Assembly: GCA_034638255.1 (NCBI GenBank)
Contig: JAWPGT010000011.1
Location: 744,001-808,000, forward strand
DNA length: 64,000 nucleotides
Source of the DNA: Coprinus comatus
Taxonomy: Eukaryota; Basidiomycota; Agaricomycetes; Agaricales; Agaricaceae
Reading direction: 5' to 3'
Below, in pieces: positions 11,713-24,417 of the stretch. Below the pieces are notes generated by a model. It saw nothing but the letters and a program-made list of their open reading frames with translations, made no database searches and was not told the origin of the DNA. The position numbers and the translations under genes were made by a program. Each line of letters opens with the position of its first letter. Within the stretch, counting starts at the first letter, position 1.

Positions 11713-12386
11713 ATGGTATCATCAAATTCATTACAGGAACAAGAAGTTGAGACAGTGAAGAGGTGTTGGGAGTCAGATGGAAAGGCATTGGTGGTGGTGG
11801 TGAAGAAAAAGTCAAAGGCCACTGTGGAGGATAACAATGATGAAGTTGTGGTAGTTGAAGGGGTGAAGGGTAAAAGACAACTGACAGGCAAGTTGTATAT
11901 GTTGAGGTGCTGACCCACCCTAAACTAACCAAATGTAGTTAGCCATGTAGGGTGGCATGCATGAGGTGTGTTGGATTAGGTGTGGTGTGCAAGGAGGGTG
12001 TAAGGCTGAACAGGCCTTGCAAGCAATGCACTAAGGACAAGAAGGGGTGTGTCAGGAAGGACATGGAGGGAGAGGGAAAGAAGAAGAAAGGAAAGAGGAA
12101 GGATGAGGACATCAGGGAACTAAAGAAAAGACTGGTACCCTGCAAGGCAACCTCAATAGCAGTGTTGGCCCTGTCCTGGATGGATTTTGGTGGGTCAACA
12201 TTGACCCACAAAGAGATCTTTAGCAGCCCTGCAACTTCTGTTGCAGGTCCATCATCATTGGCCACCATTCATCCCCCCATCTGTGACTTGGCCACAATCA
12301 GCCAGTTTACCACTGCTGTCTCTCATCTTGAGAGAACAGTCAATTCCTGGGAGCAACATGACAAGAGTTGTCACTTCAAGTGGTGA
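11713..12386 (+). pseudogene. Zn2Cys6-type zinc-cluster protein, broken
   Basis: 11952-12386 encodes a segment starting MACMRC with cysteines spaced C-x2-C-x6-C-x9-C-x2-C-x6-C, which fits the fungal binuclear zinc cluster (CX2CX6CX5-12CX2CX6-8C). A Lys/Glu-rich basic stretch with a predicted coiled region (GEGKKKKGKRKDEDIRELKKR) follows, then a Ser/Thr/Pro-rich tail. 11713-11913 in another frame encodes an acidic and Lys-rich 66-residue segment, probably the upstream part separated by an intron or frameshift. An acidic tail seems to continue in another frame to about 12545. Such proteins are normally DNA-binding, but the TE surroundings and breaks make a captured or retroelement-borne copy equally possible. 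Confidence 0.5.
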
Positions 12387-12558
12387 AAGTTGCAGAAGGA
12401 ACATTGGGATTGGCAGTGATAGGCATTTGGAGCCTTGGTGATGGAGATGAAGGGATTAAGGAAAGATTTGAAGGACATGAATGGCAGAAAGGATGACAAT
12501 GAGGGAAGGGAGGAGGATGAAGATGCCAATGGTGAGGAAGAGTAGACATTAGCATCGG

Positions 12559-12602
12559 CAGTACTTGTAGATTGTAGTAATTTTGTTTTACTACAAGTAC
12601 TA
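12559..12602. repeat. Hairpin-forming inverted repeat
   Basis: AGTACTTGTAG and CTACAAGTACT form an 11-bp perfect stem, with a further TAGTAA/TTACTA match in the loop. It lies just past the zinc-cluster reading frame. Function unknown. Confidence 0.5.
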
Positions 12603-12939
12603 ATTCCCATTTCTTGCTCTCTGGTGTGAAAGTGATAAGTAAGAAATTAAATGGAAGTTCAAATTAAGTTGGCAACTGTCAGAACAAATCAGAATAGGTT
12701 ACAAAATGAGAGCCAACTGCTGAAATTGAAGAAACAGACTGAGAGTGTGTGGGATGACTGATAGGTTGAAGGTAATAGCACAAGGAGAGAGTACAATACA
12801 AGATTAGAGAGAGTAGTAATGTCAGAACACAATCGGCTAAGATAAACAGGAGTCAGAAGAAGTTGAAGTTGGGCCTAGCCTAGAATTGGTGATTGGGAAT
12901 GATGATTAAAGAGAAGATAGAGGCCCCAGAAGGTAGAGA
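12603..12939. other. Non-coding, nothing recognised
   Basis: Purine-rich DNA between the zinc-cluster ORF and the Gypsy J chromodomain. It would be the 3' untranslated region of J if the element continues, but no LTR was recognised here. Confidence 0.3.
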
Positions 12940-15405
12940 AAGAAATGATGGAACACATCAACCAATTCAACAGCATGCTCAAGTTCATTCACCAGTAACC
13001 AAGAAAACTCCTCATCTGTATCCTCATATCCCAACCAAGTGACTTTGTAGAGTAGTTTGCAGGCCTGATGTTGGTTGATTTTGTAATCAATGATTCAGGA
13101 GATTTTGTACTCAACATCACCTTTGATTTCAATCAGTGGTGGCAGAGGATCTGAATGATTTGGAAAGGGGTTAGCAGTAAATGGTTCAAGCATGGATACA
13201 TGGAAGATAGGATATACAGAATAGAAATTTGGAGGCAATTGAAGTGTATAAGAAAGTGTACCAAGTTGTGCAATGATCTTGTAAGGGCCCAAATACTTTT
13301 CAGCAAATTACTTTGTAGGATGAGTAGTTTGGAAGAATTGAGCCTTAACAAATGCTTGATCACTGACTTTGAAACTTGGCAATGGAAGTTGCTTTACATC
13401 GGTGGAAGCCTGATACCTTTTCTGAGTGGAAACAATCTCTAACTTGAGAGTTGCATGTAACTCATCAAGGTTAGTTGTGAATTCATGAGCATGAGCAGAC
13501 ACCAGGTTGCATTCAGGATAAACTGTAATGTTAGGATGGTAACCCTTGTTAGCAAAGAATGGTGATACATTAGTGGAAGCATTTGGCACATTATTGTATG
13601 TGAACTTGGTGAGTGGAAGAAGTTCTGACCAGTCGGTCTGCTGATAGTTACAGTAGATCCAAATGTACTGTTCAAGAGTTTGGTTAGTTTGTTCAGTTTG
13701 ACCATCACCTTCAGGGTGGTAACCCAAAGTGAAGTAAAGTCACATGTTCAACACTTCACCAAGTGATTAAAAGAAATAAAAAACAAACTCCGAACCATGA
13801 TCGGAAGTAATGTGGGACAGTACACCATGCTTCAAGAACACATGGATAATGAATAGTTAGGCTAAGTCAATAGAAGTAATTGTATCATGACAAGGAATAA
13901 AAACAGCTTGCTTCATGAATCGGTCAACAACAATGAGAATCACATCAAAGCCAGAAGAAGTGGGAAGTTTCTCAATGAAGTCCATTGAGATAGAATCCCA
14001 AGGGCAAAAAGGAATTGGAAGTGGCTTAAGCAAGCCATAGGGCTGATGACACTGTGGTTTGGATCACATTCAGGTTACACAACTCTTGACAAAGAGTTTG
14101 ACTATTTCCTGAATGCCAGGCCATGTATAGTCTTGACGAATAAGTTTGAGAGTTTTATTCTGACCATAATGACCAGCAAGGAGGTGATCATGATGGTATT
14201 GCATAACCCACACCCAAAGGTTCTCAGCATTGGGGATGTAGATCCTGCCATCAAGGCTGTTGAAGCAATTACTAATTAAGCTGCTTACTAAGCACTGACA
14301 AATAGATGCTTATTTATAGCACTTATTATATATATATTGCTCAATAATCTCTTAGTGTTCATTACTAAGTAGATTAGTGTTTCACCTCCATGCTTAGTAT
14401 GCATATTAGAAAGCATAGTTACACATGACCTTATGATTAGTGAGCACAGACCATAGCATTACAGTATATAAAGAGCATTATCATGTACTTTATTTCTACA
14501 GTCCTTATACTACTTACTTTGCTCTCCTCACACTTCTACAATACTATCCACCTTCTCATATAACTGTGAGTACCTACCCAATGACATACTTTACTTGTCT
14601 ATGTGTTGCTTTCAACAAAGGTGAAGGAATCCATGATCATCCCTAGACCACTGACCTGTTAGTTTGACAAGGTGTTTGGTGATCTTGGCATCAGAAGAAA
14701 GAGAAGAGAGTATATCAGAATGAAGCTTAGAAATGTCAGCAATAATGGAAGCACAAAGAGCAGGAGTAAGAAGGTACAGCACAAACAGAGGCTACAAGTT
14801 GGTCTTGAGTGAAGACTGGTTGGAAGTTGTGAGGATTAATGGCTGCATAGCTGACTCCCCTCTCCTTAGGGTAGACATCCCACTGACAAGTAAGAGCATC
14901 AGGCTTAGTGCCGAGGCACCCAGGTCAGAAGTGAATAACAAGATTAAACCCAGAGAGGTACTCAGACCAGTGAGCTTGCCAACAAGTAACAACCTTAGTA
15001 GTAGAAAAGTATTCCAAATTTTTGTGATTGGTGACAACATCAATCAGAAGCAAAGCTCCTTCAAGGTAGTGTCACCAGATTCAGAAAGCTTTGAAGATGG
15101 CAAGAAGTTCTTTATTGTGGGTGTTGTAGTTGAGTTTGGGAGTGGAAAAGGTATGGGAATGGAAAGTGATAGGATGGATGTCACCATCATTGGTAAGTAA
15201 GGAAATAATAGCAGCAAGAGCATAGTCAGAAGTGTTGGTCTCGACAATGATTTGAGCATCAGGGGCCCAATGAGTAAGCACAGGAGCACAAGTAAACACT
15301 TTTTTGAGAGCATTGAAAGCATCCCAAGCTTTACTGTCAAACAACCAAGCAACACCTTTTTGGGTGAGCCTTGTCAGAGGGACAATGATGTCAGAATAAC
15401 CATAG
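12940..15405 (-). pseudogene. Gypsy J (chromovirus) RNase H, integrase and chromodomain, disrupted
   Basis: Read on the minus strand from 15405. RNase H shows YNTHNKELLAIF and NHKNLEYF. The integrase zinc finger (HDHLLAGHYGQNKTLKLIRQ then VKSC) follows the LTR B insertion. The integrase core has DFIEKLP, SDHGSEF and GYHPEGDGQTEQTNQTLEQY. A C-terminal domain (GPYKIIAQLG, then FHVSMLEPF) and a chromodomain (VEYKIS then LLYKVTWLGY, SWLLVNELEHA) at about 13130-12960 complete it. Several stops break it. Everything upstream of RNase H is replaced by foldback copy 2 at 15406. It may be the 3' half of Gypsy H (19502-32225), but no sequence links them. Confidence 0.85.
14258..14617 (+). repeat. Solo LTR, family B
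   Basis: TGTTGAAGCAATTA to GTTGCTTTCAACA, 360 bp, flanked by AAGGC (14253-14257) and AAGGT (14618-14622), a 5-bp duplication with one change. Excision rejoins the J polyprotein in frame across the linker before the integrase zinc finger. Confidence 0.88.
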
Positions 15406-16270
15406 CAGGTAGCTGATGACCCAAAAGTGGTAACAAATACTGTAGGTACCACTAGTTGTTTTAATTGGGTACATATGTATGTTCCTTTCATTATACATAT
15501 ATATGTGCCTTTTATTGTACATATGTTTGTATGTATATACCTATTACTATTATATGACACATTTTTTTCATGATTAACAATGATTTTCTACACTTTTAGT
15601 TTTGTCATATGCAAAAAAAAAACATAAGTTGTAGTAGGATTCTACTAAAGAACTGAGTTTTTAGTAGGATTCTAGTAAGAGTATAAGTTTTTTAGTATGA
15701 TTCTACTAAAGAAGTGAGGTTTTTAGTAGGTTTCTGCTAAAGCTATAACTTCTTTAGTATGATTCTACTAAAGATATGACATTTTTAGTAGGATTCTACT
15801 AAGAGTATGAGTTCTTTGGTAGATTTCTACTAAGAATATGGGCTCTTTAGTAGGTTTCTACTAAAGAAGTGAGATTTTTAGTAGGAATCTGCTAAAGAAG
15901 TGAGATTGTTAGCAGGTTTCTACTAAGAGTATGAGTTCTTTAGTATGATTCTACTAAAGAAGTCAGATTTTTAGTAGAAATGTACTAAAGCTATGTGTTC
16001 TTTAGCTGCATTCTACTAAAAACCACTGAATTACTTATACTTTTAGTAGATTCTTACTAGAGAATACATAGCTTTAGTACATTTCTACTAAAAAAAAATA
16101 ATGTTTTTAGCAGATTCCTACTAAAAATCTCACTTCTTTAGTAGGATTCCACTAAAGAACTTGTACTCCTAGTAGAAACCTACTAAAGAACTCATATCTT
16201 TAGTAGAATCCTGTTGGAATTTAATGTTGAGAACCTTTATGTTTCTGTTTACAGTTTTTCTATTTCCTTA

Positions 16271-17581
16271 TACTCATAGGCACCAAAAGTGATGTCGCTT
16301 ACATAATGATCATGTCGCATGTTGAATGTCATATTGTGTTACTGGCAAAAATATACCTATATTTTACCCTTTTTAACTACCATGCCAAAGACCTCTTGGA
16401 GAGAGGTTGACATTCCTACAAGAAACTGAATCATTGGATATTACCATGCAACAGGAAATGCAGCTGAAGCAGGCTGAAAGGAGAATGTCCACCCCCGCAC
16501 TGCACAGCGCATCATCAAGCACTATGAAGCGACAGGTTCAGCTGCTGATGAAGCTCGCATAGGCAGGCCTGAGAAGCTGAATAGCTATGACAAGCGTCAA
16601 CTTGCCTGTACAGCACAAAAAGAATGCCACACACCCTTTCAACAAATCACAAATGAAATTGGACTACAAGTTTCAGTCAGCACAGTGTGGTGGGTTCTCA
16701 CTGAGGGGAACTACCACCAGAGGGTGGCTCTGAGGGTACCTTTCCTTACAAACAAGCACAAATGAGCTCGACTGAACTGGGCGTGGATCAACAGCACATC
16801 AACGATGGCTGATTTTCAATGTGTCATCTATTCTGATGAATGCTATATTTGTCTCAATGATCATCAGGGCCGTATCTTTGTAACCCGTCGCCCTGATGAA
16901 GCCTTTATTGAAGAATGTCTTGTCCCAACATTCAAGCAATCAAGTATATGAGTTATGGTGTGGGGGTGTATTATAGAGGGTCGGAAGGGGCCTTTGGTTG
17001 TGTTGGACTATCCAGGAGGACATGGTGGAGGAATGACATCTAAACAGTACCAAGAACAAGTCCTCGAGCCATATCTTTTTGATTTCTACAAACAGATGAA
17101 TGAACTCCGAGGCCGTGTCAAATTTCAACAGGATAGCGCACCAAGCCACATCAGCAAAATGTCGAAGAAGTGGTTTGCAGCTAAAAATATCCCTCTTGCA
17201 TCACATCCTCCATCATCTCCCGATTTAAATCCCATTGAGCCCATCTGGCATATCCTTAAAACTTCCCTACGTCATCTTCAACACCAACCAAATACTGTGG
17301 ATGAGCTAAAGTTGGTAGTCCATGCTGCATGGGACTCGCTACCAATTGATCAGGTTGACCATTTCATTGGAACAATGCCAGACTGTGTCAAGGCTGTTTT
17401 GGCTGCACGGGGTGGTCATACACAATTTTAATACTATATTCTATAGGTACTCTTGTAGTAGAATATACTCCATATGTATTTAACTTCATTGTCTATCTCC
17501 CGAAGTTGTGGGAGGGCATCACATCAATGATTGTATGTGGGAAAATCTGTGACGCGACATCACTTTTGGTTACTCCAAGTA
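16271..17581 (+). mobile_element. Tc1/mariner element with TA target sites
   Basis: Ends share an inverted repeat containing ACCAAAAGTGATGTCGC, with TA at each boundary (16271-16272, 17580-17581). The sequence outside the two TAs joins to a continuous family C LTR. It carries one disabled DD34E transposase. Confidence 0.82.
16382..17431 (+). pseudogene. Tc1-like DD34E transposase, four in-frame TGA stops
   Basis: The frame from ATG 16382 to TAA 17431 is continuous at normal Tc1 length (about 349 codons). It has an N-terminal helix-turn-helix region (RTAQRIIKHYEATG), a GRPEKL hinge, and the catalytic triad: YSDECYI, QQDSAPSH and SPDLNPIEPIW. There are 34 residues between the second Asp and the Glu. 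Four TGA codons interrupt it, at least three of them in contexts where CGA (Arg) would restore a sensible residue, consistent with CpG decay. No indels are evident. Confidence 0.88.
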
Positions 17582-18100
17582 TGTGTTATGTTGTTCAGAT
17601 TTCTTTGTTTGTGCTCTGAAAGTTGTTTGGCTATACAAGTACTTAAACTGTAAATTTTCACAATGACACCTCAGCAGTTACATTTCACTTCTAATGCTGA
17701 GGTAAGAATACTTTTTACATTCACATATCACATAGCTAACTTGTATCATAGTTGTACTCTTTCAGGTTAGTTTAAAATATACACAGCAGTTATATTTCAC
17801 TTCTAATGCTGAGTTGTACTCTTTCAAATCCTACTAAAAATCTGACTTCTTTAGTAGAAATCTACTAAAGAACTCATACTCTTAGTAGAATCCTACTAAA
17901 GAAGTTATACCTTTAGCAGAAACCTACTAAAAACCTCACTTCTTTAGTTGAATCATACTAAAGAACTCATACTCTTAGTAGATTCCTATTACAGTACTCA
18001 TGTCTTTAGTAAAAACTTCTTCTAAAAATACAACTTGTAGTCAGAATCTACTCAAAAAGTAAGATCTATAGTCCAATCTACTAGAGAAATGTACTTTCTT

Positions 18101-19500
18101 AACCATAAAGAGATACATAAATAATATAAACATTATACAAGTTGTTGGATATTAGTGAACTTTAATACCATTATATTTAATATACAGTGATGGATCAGTC
18201 ATCATGACAACAAAAATGGATTCGTTCATTTTTAGTGAAATAAAAGTGCAGCATGTAGAAAAAATGACATCAATCTGTAGCCAAATACTTAAAGTGTAAG
18301 AATGTATATTTTTTTTAAACCTTTATAAGACTACAGAAAGAAAAATTGAACAAGTACCTCAAGAGGCCAAAATCATACCTAGATCATTTGCTGTGACACA
18401 ATGACACATCACTGATCAACTGATCATTTATAATGATCCAATTCATTCACTACTAATGGTACTGTAGTAAGCTGTACCACCTGGCCAACAAAAATTAATT
18501 TACTAAATATAATCTTGTCTACAATATTCTAATATTTATGCAGGGGTAGTAATATCACGCTTGGCTGATAATTAAGCCCAATTTTAGGATTGTTGTGTTA
18601 TTCATGGCTTCTCAGTTGTCCAATCCATTTTTGACAGCCATCAATTTTGATAGATTTTGATAAAATTTCACACATTTTCCGCAAATTTATTACTCTATTA
18701 TGCCTAAAATCAACAATCCAGTGTAATAGTAAGATGTAGATTGGATATCTAAATATTATTCTACAATTTTACATTACTTGGATAAGATTTCGCACAGGAG
18801 GAGCAGAATTATGTTTCCAGTGTCATGTTGAGTGATCGTGTTACAGTGACTGATCCATGACTGTACCTTGTGAATATACATATATTTGTGAAATTTTTCA
18901 AAAAATTTTCCAAGTAATATTTTCAGGGTATTTCAGTTGTAATTACTTGTTATTTTCTTTATTTGATCTTTTCCTCTGATTTTTTGTCTCTTTTTTGTTT
19001 TCACTTCTATTATGTATATATATATATATATGTCTCTTTTATAGAAACTACTACTACATTTACTTTACTCCTCTTTTCTATAGTACATCAGATAGATAGT
19101 TTTATCCTATTATTCTTAACTTGACCTAATAGTTACAACAACTCTGTACTGAGTCAATTTTATAAATATAACAAGTGATTAAATAACTCTTGATTGAGTG
19201 AGTGAGACTTGTACATTATTTTTGCCTTTTATGACATTTCAGTGTGATGTCACACTTCAAAAAAGCGAAATAAAGACTCTGTAATGCAACACAAGTAATA
19301 TTTGTATACTTCAACAACAAAAGTAGAAGAAATCAATATGCTAGTTAGTTTGAGACATATACAAAGTTTACTATCTATCTATTAACCTAGGTTTTAAATG
19401 GACTCAATACAAACTGAAGTTGGAGATGATATTAGTTCAGAGTTATAGGAACTGGTAGCACCACAGAAGAGGTAGAGGTTATTAGCAATCTGGTGTTGAT
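18101..19500. other. AT-rich non-coding stretch
   Basis: No ORF or repeat shared with the rest of the window. A (TA)n run lies at about 19015-19032. It separates foldback copy 2 from the Gypsy H gag and may replace the lost protease-RT part of a Gypsy element. Confidence 0.35.
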
Positions 19501-19501
19501 G

Positions 19502-20178
19502 TTATTTGGCAGTGAGCTTGCCATTAGAGTTGAGTTTGTTGGAAAGGTCAGTTGCAGGTTTAGGAGTAGTGGAAGCAGATATAGTGGCTTTTGGAGCAGG
19601 GGTTGCTGATTTGGTTTTGTCAGATGACTTGGACTTGGAAGACAATTGACCTGATGTAGAAGTGGAAGTGGAAGAGTTGGAAGTGGAAGACTGAGTAGTT
19701 GCAGCAGAAGTATTCAGTGGGTTACAACTTGCAACACACTTCTTTTTGCATTGACATTCCCAATAGCCTTGATTGATACAAATGCAGGTGTCATGCATAT
19801 TGGCAAGAGAGGTTGGTTTGCCCTGGGGTAGTGCATATAGAGTGTCTTTGAGTCAGTCAGGAAGACCTTTATAATAGGTGTGGCAGAGAAGATAATCAGG
19901 GTATTGGAGGACCCTGGCCAAGCAGTTGAACTCGACATTGTAGGTTGCAATCAGACTGCCTGAAGCCATAGTGAGGTTGTCCAATTCCTCTGCCTCTTTG
20001 GTGACTGACTAAGTTGGAAGAGCCAAAGTTAGCAGTGAGTTCTAGGGTGAATAGATCCCAGTTGGTGTACCAGGGGACTAACATCCAGTCATGAGTATTC
20101 TCAAGCACAGTTTGAAACCATTGATGGGCAGAACCTGAGAGATAGGAGAGAGTGAACCCAACCCAATTGACATCAGAG
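19502..20178 (-). pseudogene. Gypsy H gag, third segment
   Basis: Minus strand: VNWVGFTLSYLSGSAHQWF, LENTHDWM and FTLELTANFGSSN are retroelement capsid motifs. A degenerate CCHC-like knuckle follows (CICINQGYWECQC), then a Ser/Thr/Lys-rich tail ending in TAA at 19502. Frameshifts occur near 19950-19800. It continues in frame from 24620-24904 once the hAT element and one CATCAGAG are removed. Confidence 0.8.
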
Positions 20179-21020
20179 TAGTGTTGCCGTGGTTCGACTC
20201 AAAAACCGCAAGTCGATTGAGTCGGACCGTAAAAAACCGGACGGAACCACTCAACCGACTTCCCGGTTCAAGTCATTGAACCAATGATGAGTCGTTTCCG
20301 AATTTGGTAGTAGGATTTGTCAGCAACGGGATGTACATGCTCACTACTGTGTATCGTAAATCATTCATGATCTATCATCTTCTCCAATCTCTAAACAATC
20401 CCAGACCAATTTGGAGTCCATGGATCAGTGATATTGTCATCTGAGATGCTCTGGTAAGTGTATTTCTACAAGTATTGACTATGATTTTGCTGAATACACT
20501 CTTTCTATTATCAAATCAGATCACATCGATAACATCTGCATGTTGTACACCTTCCGTAGTGACTGATAATGCACCATATCCATTCAATAGAAGTAATACA
20601 CTCGTTTGAAGGCACTTTACCTCAAGAGTAATGGCTGTATCAGGCTTCTGCCAGGTGATTTTCTTAATCTTAGGTACAAAACTCGTGTTTGAGCACCACA
20701 TTTATTTTGCTGGCCATCTATGGGTGCCGATTGTGGGATATGCATCCTGATATTAGGGCCCAGGCATGGTAAGCATCGCTTAAGCCTAGTATTAAAGTAA
20801 TCTACTGACAAGTGAATTCAATCCTAGGTATGATCTGGAACGTGTTTTCAGTAATTGTATTGGTATGTTCTATTATCTATACTCTTTTAGGCTCCTATAC
20901 TCACCTTATGGTCCTTCCGTTTATTGTTCCCAGGTGTTTTTGATAGTAACGATAATACACAATGATTAATACCACTATTGTGAAATCGTAACACTTAAGT
21001 GACTTGTAGGAGAGAAGTGG

Positions 21021-21120
21021 TATAAAAGTGTATCATTCTTCCCATCTTAGCACCCTACACCTGTACTCGTTCCTCCCATCTTAGCACCCTATACCTCTAC
21101 TCGTTCTTACCTGGTGAGTC
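21021..21120 (+). promoter_or_regulatory. Putative hAT promoter: TATA box and a tandem duplication
   Basis: TATAAAAG at 21021 lies 160 bp before the transposase ATG. It is followed by two near-identical copies of a segment containing CCCATCTTAGCACCCTA, ending before about 21110, probably spanning the transcription start. Position and motif only; no direct proof. Confidence 0.5.
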
Positions 21121-21180
21121 ATTTTTGTTGATTGTCATTGTTTTTTTTTGCTTATTTCTCAAGCTACTTATGAATAGATT

Positions 21181-24100
21181 ATGGCTCGAAAAAAAAATGT
21201 CCAATATGCAAATGGAGCGTCCGAGACTGTCTTTGAAGTAAACCGTATGTTTAATATTCTATTAAATTGCTTTAATATTTTAAACTAAAATATATTATTA
21301 GCAAAGCCACGTCAACGTGGCCGTCCCCCAAAAAATATAGCAATCACTAAACAACAAGATTTACATGGACCACCAAATACTCTATTCAAGGCTTCTACTA
21401 GCGCAACTTTGGAGCCACTCCCCACTTCGGTCTCTATCACACCCATCCTTGATACCGGGAATCTCAATCCATTTATTGTTACACCTTTACCTTCAATTCA
21501 TGATTCTACTCTAACATTCTTAGTAACAAATGACGATCTCTCTCAATCACCAATACTACCATCATCTCCGATTAAGAATCGCATCGAGAATGAGCAACCA
21601 ACTTCTAATTCATTCCTACCATATCCGCCAGCAACTCCTCAATCACGTATCCATGCTCGTCGTCTCTCTTATACCCCTACTCAAGTTCAAGTAGTTATTA
21701 AAAAGGTAACCCGAGTTGCAAAAGATATCCAATCTTTTTTTGTAGAACAAGAAGGTTATCGGAAATGTCAATATTGCATGTAAGTCTTATTGTATATATT
21801 AAAAATGACTTTTTCTTACTAATATTATTTTTAGACAATCACATACTAACGATCCATCAACTACACCACCAGATAGTTATCAGAAATCAAGTAGCACCAG
21901 TACTCTCTGGCGACATCTCTACACCCACCATCTAGCCGTTTGGGTTGCTGATTGTAACCGATTACAAATCAAAATTACATCAAAGGATGAAAAACTTCGC
22001 GCTGGATTACGAAGGCTTAAAGAAAGTAAAGAAATTCAATATAACCATAATGAACAGCATGAACTACCTACTACACATCAACCATACACTTACGAGGGGT
22101 TTTTGAATAATTTGATTGCATGGATTATTTCTGATGATCAAGTATGTTTTTTTTTATATCATTATATTGTAATTTTGCTAAGAAAAGTTCTTAGTCACTC
22201 AATATCATTGACAATCCCCAGTTTCGGTCTCTCTTGTTTATGTTACGACCTGAACTTCAAAATCACCTTCCTCACCGAACTAAACTTCGCTCACAGATTA
22301 TTCAAATCTGGCATCAACATATAGTACATTTAAGTGGCAAAATGAAAGTAAGTTGTCGTATAATACTGTATTATTTCCTTATTAAATATACTATAATAAT
22401 AGAAAGCCTTAGGGAAAATTTCGTTTACATCAGACTGTTGGACAGATACAAATCTCTCACCTTTTATTGCAATTACTGCTCATTGGATTGAGTCTTATGT
22501 CAAGAATACTCAACATGGTCCAGAATTTGTTTTATCACTCCGTACTGAGCTTATTGCTTTTCATCGAGTTCCTCAACGACATACAGGTGAACATCTTGCA
22601 GCTGTTTTCCTTAATATTCTCAATCATTATTGTAATGACAAAGTAAGATCCTACTATTAAAGAAATATAATAAGACTCTAACTTTTATATAGATTGGCTG
22701 GATTACACTTGATAATGCAAGTAATAACAATACTATGGTCGAATCACTTTCCCATCTTCTCGCCACTCAAAATATATTATTCTCGCCTGAAGAGCAACGT
22801 ATTAGGTATTTTCTAGTATAATATATATATATCTATTTACTAATGTATATCACTCATTTAGATGTTTCCCACATATCGTGAATATTGCATGTCAAGCAGT
22901 TATTACTGCTTTGGCCAATGATGAATTAGTAGTAGTATCTGAAAATCAAACTGAACGTGATCTCATTGGATTATTACGTTCATTGGTTAATCATGTTTGT
23001 ATTTTTCTATTATAATAATTGGAATTCAACTTATTTATATTATAAAAAGATTCGAGCATCATCACTTCGTCGGGAACACTTCAATAAAGTTCAACGTATA
23101 CTAGGTATTACACATGTACTTCAGCTCCTACGTGATGTTCCAACTCGGTGGTCATCTACACATCTTATGATTAGTCGAGCATTAGAACTTCGACAGGTAT
23201 GTTTTCAAGTAACTTTATTCTAATAAACTCTTACCTATTTACAATTATAGGCTATTGATATATTCCTTTTACAACATCCAGAACTTGTAAAATATACAAT
23301 TTATCAAAATGAATGGATTATTCTTGAGCAAGTATCAAAAATTCTTTCAGTACGTAAATTTCTATATTATCATAATCATATTAATAGTATATTTTTGAAT
23401 AGATTCCTCATGCTTTCCAGCAGAAATTATCTGCTGAAAAAAACACCAACATTGTGTGAAGCACTACCATCATTTCAACGGATGATTTTAGCATGGGAAA
23501 GATGTCAAGAGGATCTACCACATTTTTCGACTATAATCAATGCTGGACTAATAAAACTAAAGGATTATTACAATCGTGCTCTAAATGTTCCAGCATATCA
23601 GCTAGCAATACGTATGTCTTCATATTCAATTCTAAACTTAATATTAACATGATTATTATTATTTTAGTCTTACATCCACTACGAAAACTTGCATGGTTTA
23701 AGGAGTATATGCCAACAAAAGTTTACGAAGTAAAAGAAATGTTTATTAATCAAGTAAGCTATTTATAGAATTTACAAGAATTACTTTTAACTGAGTATTT
23801 GACTAGCTGCGATGTCATCAACAATTAAACCATCCACGAACACCTGGCCAAAATATTACCAGACCTCAAGCTATAGCTAATATCAGCTGGGCTGATGGTG
23901 TACTTGGCTCTGATGACTATCGTTTCAATAATCCAGTTGCAGATAGCCTAGAGGCAGAAGTAGATCTATACTTTAGGGATCCACAACCAATGATGTACAC
24001 CAACATGATATCATATTGGCAAGTATGTGTTCTTTATTCTCACCATAATATTATATGATTCTAAGCAAATTATAGGACAATCAATTTCGCTTTCCAACTC

Positions 24101-24417
24101 TCTTTCGACTAGCAATGGATATATTACCAATTCAAGGTTCAGCAGTTCCATGTGAGCGAGTTTTCTCAAGTGGAAAAGAAACCATGGCTCTGCGACGTAA
24201 TCGCATCAAAGGAGACTTAATGGAAGCACTTCAGATGCTAAAGTTTTCTATGAAACATGGTCCGAAGCTAGATTTTACTGCTGGTACTGGACGAGATGAA
24301 GAGATTCATGAACTTGAGTTGGAAGAATTGGAGGAGTTATATAATCCCCAGGATATTTTTTCGTTCATGGAATCACTAATAATGTCAGAAGATGAGGAAG
24401 ATACTCAAGAGCTTTGA
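21181..24417 (+). pseudogene. hAT transposase, 13 predicted exons, one homopolymer frameshift
   Basis: Predicted exons: 21181-21244, 21302-21779, 21835-22141, 22222-22347, 22403-22642, 22693-22805, 22862-22994, 23050-23196, 23251-23349, 23403-23611, 23668-23753, 23807-24022, 24076-24417. All introns are GT-AG and about 50-80 nt. Domains: an AT-hook (PRQRGRPPKN), a BED zinc finger split by intron 2 (CQYC then LWRHLYTHH), the RNase H-fold catalytic core (FTSDCWTD, then ITLDNASNN, then CFPHIVNIACQ), LLRDVPTRWSST, and the C-terminal hAT dimerisation domain with the Glu in VPCERVFSSG. The only lesion I find is an A7 tract at 23437-23443, where A6 would keep the frame into TPTLCEALPSF. It is otherwise open to the TGA at 24415-24417. 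Confidence 0.85.

Larger units (their letters stand above)
16212..17826 (+). repeat. Solo LTR, Copia family C, with an inserted Tc1 element and a duplicated tail
   Basis: Starts TGTTGGAATTTAATG, ends GTTGTACTCTTTCA, with the 5-bp duplication AATCC on both sides (16207-16211, 17827-17831). Within it the LTR end CTCTTTCA occurs once earlier (about 17757-17764), followed by GGTTAG, the start of this family's primer-binding site, then a second partial LTR end. So the solo LTR keeps a scrap of internal leader, as expected from an imprecise recombination. Confidence 0.8.
15406..18100. mobile_element. Foldback element copy 2, interrupted and right end lost
   Basis: The left arm CAGGTAGCTGATGACCC and the first about 220 bp match copy 1. 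The same TTTAGTAG..CTACTAAA palindromic units fill 15628-16206 and resume at 17832-18080 after the LTR C insertion. The right terminal arm is not present, and sequence decays into AT-rich DNA near 18100. It interrupts Gypsy J. Confidence 0.8.

Noticed and set aside
15406..18108. AACCATAG/AACCATAA as the target duplication of foldback copy 2
   Set aside because: The right arm is absent and Gypsy J does not resume after 18108, so the match is probably chance.
19015..19032. TA microsatellite as an origin or regulatory element
   Set aside because: A simple dinucleotide run in AT-rich DNA without other support.
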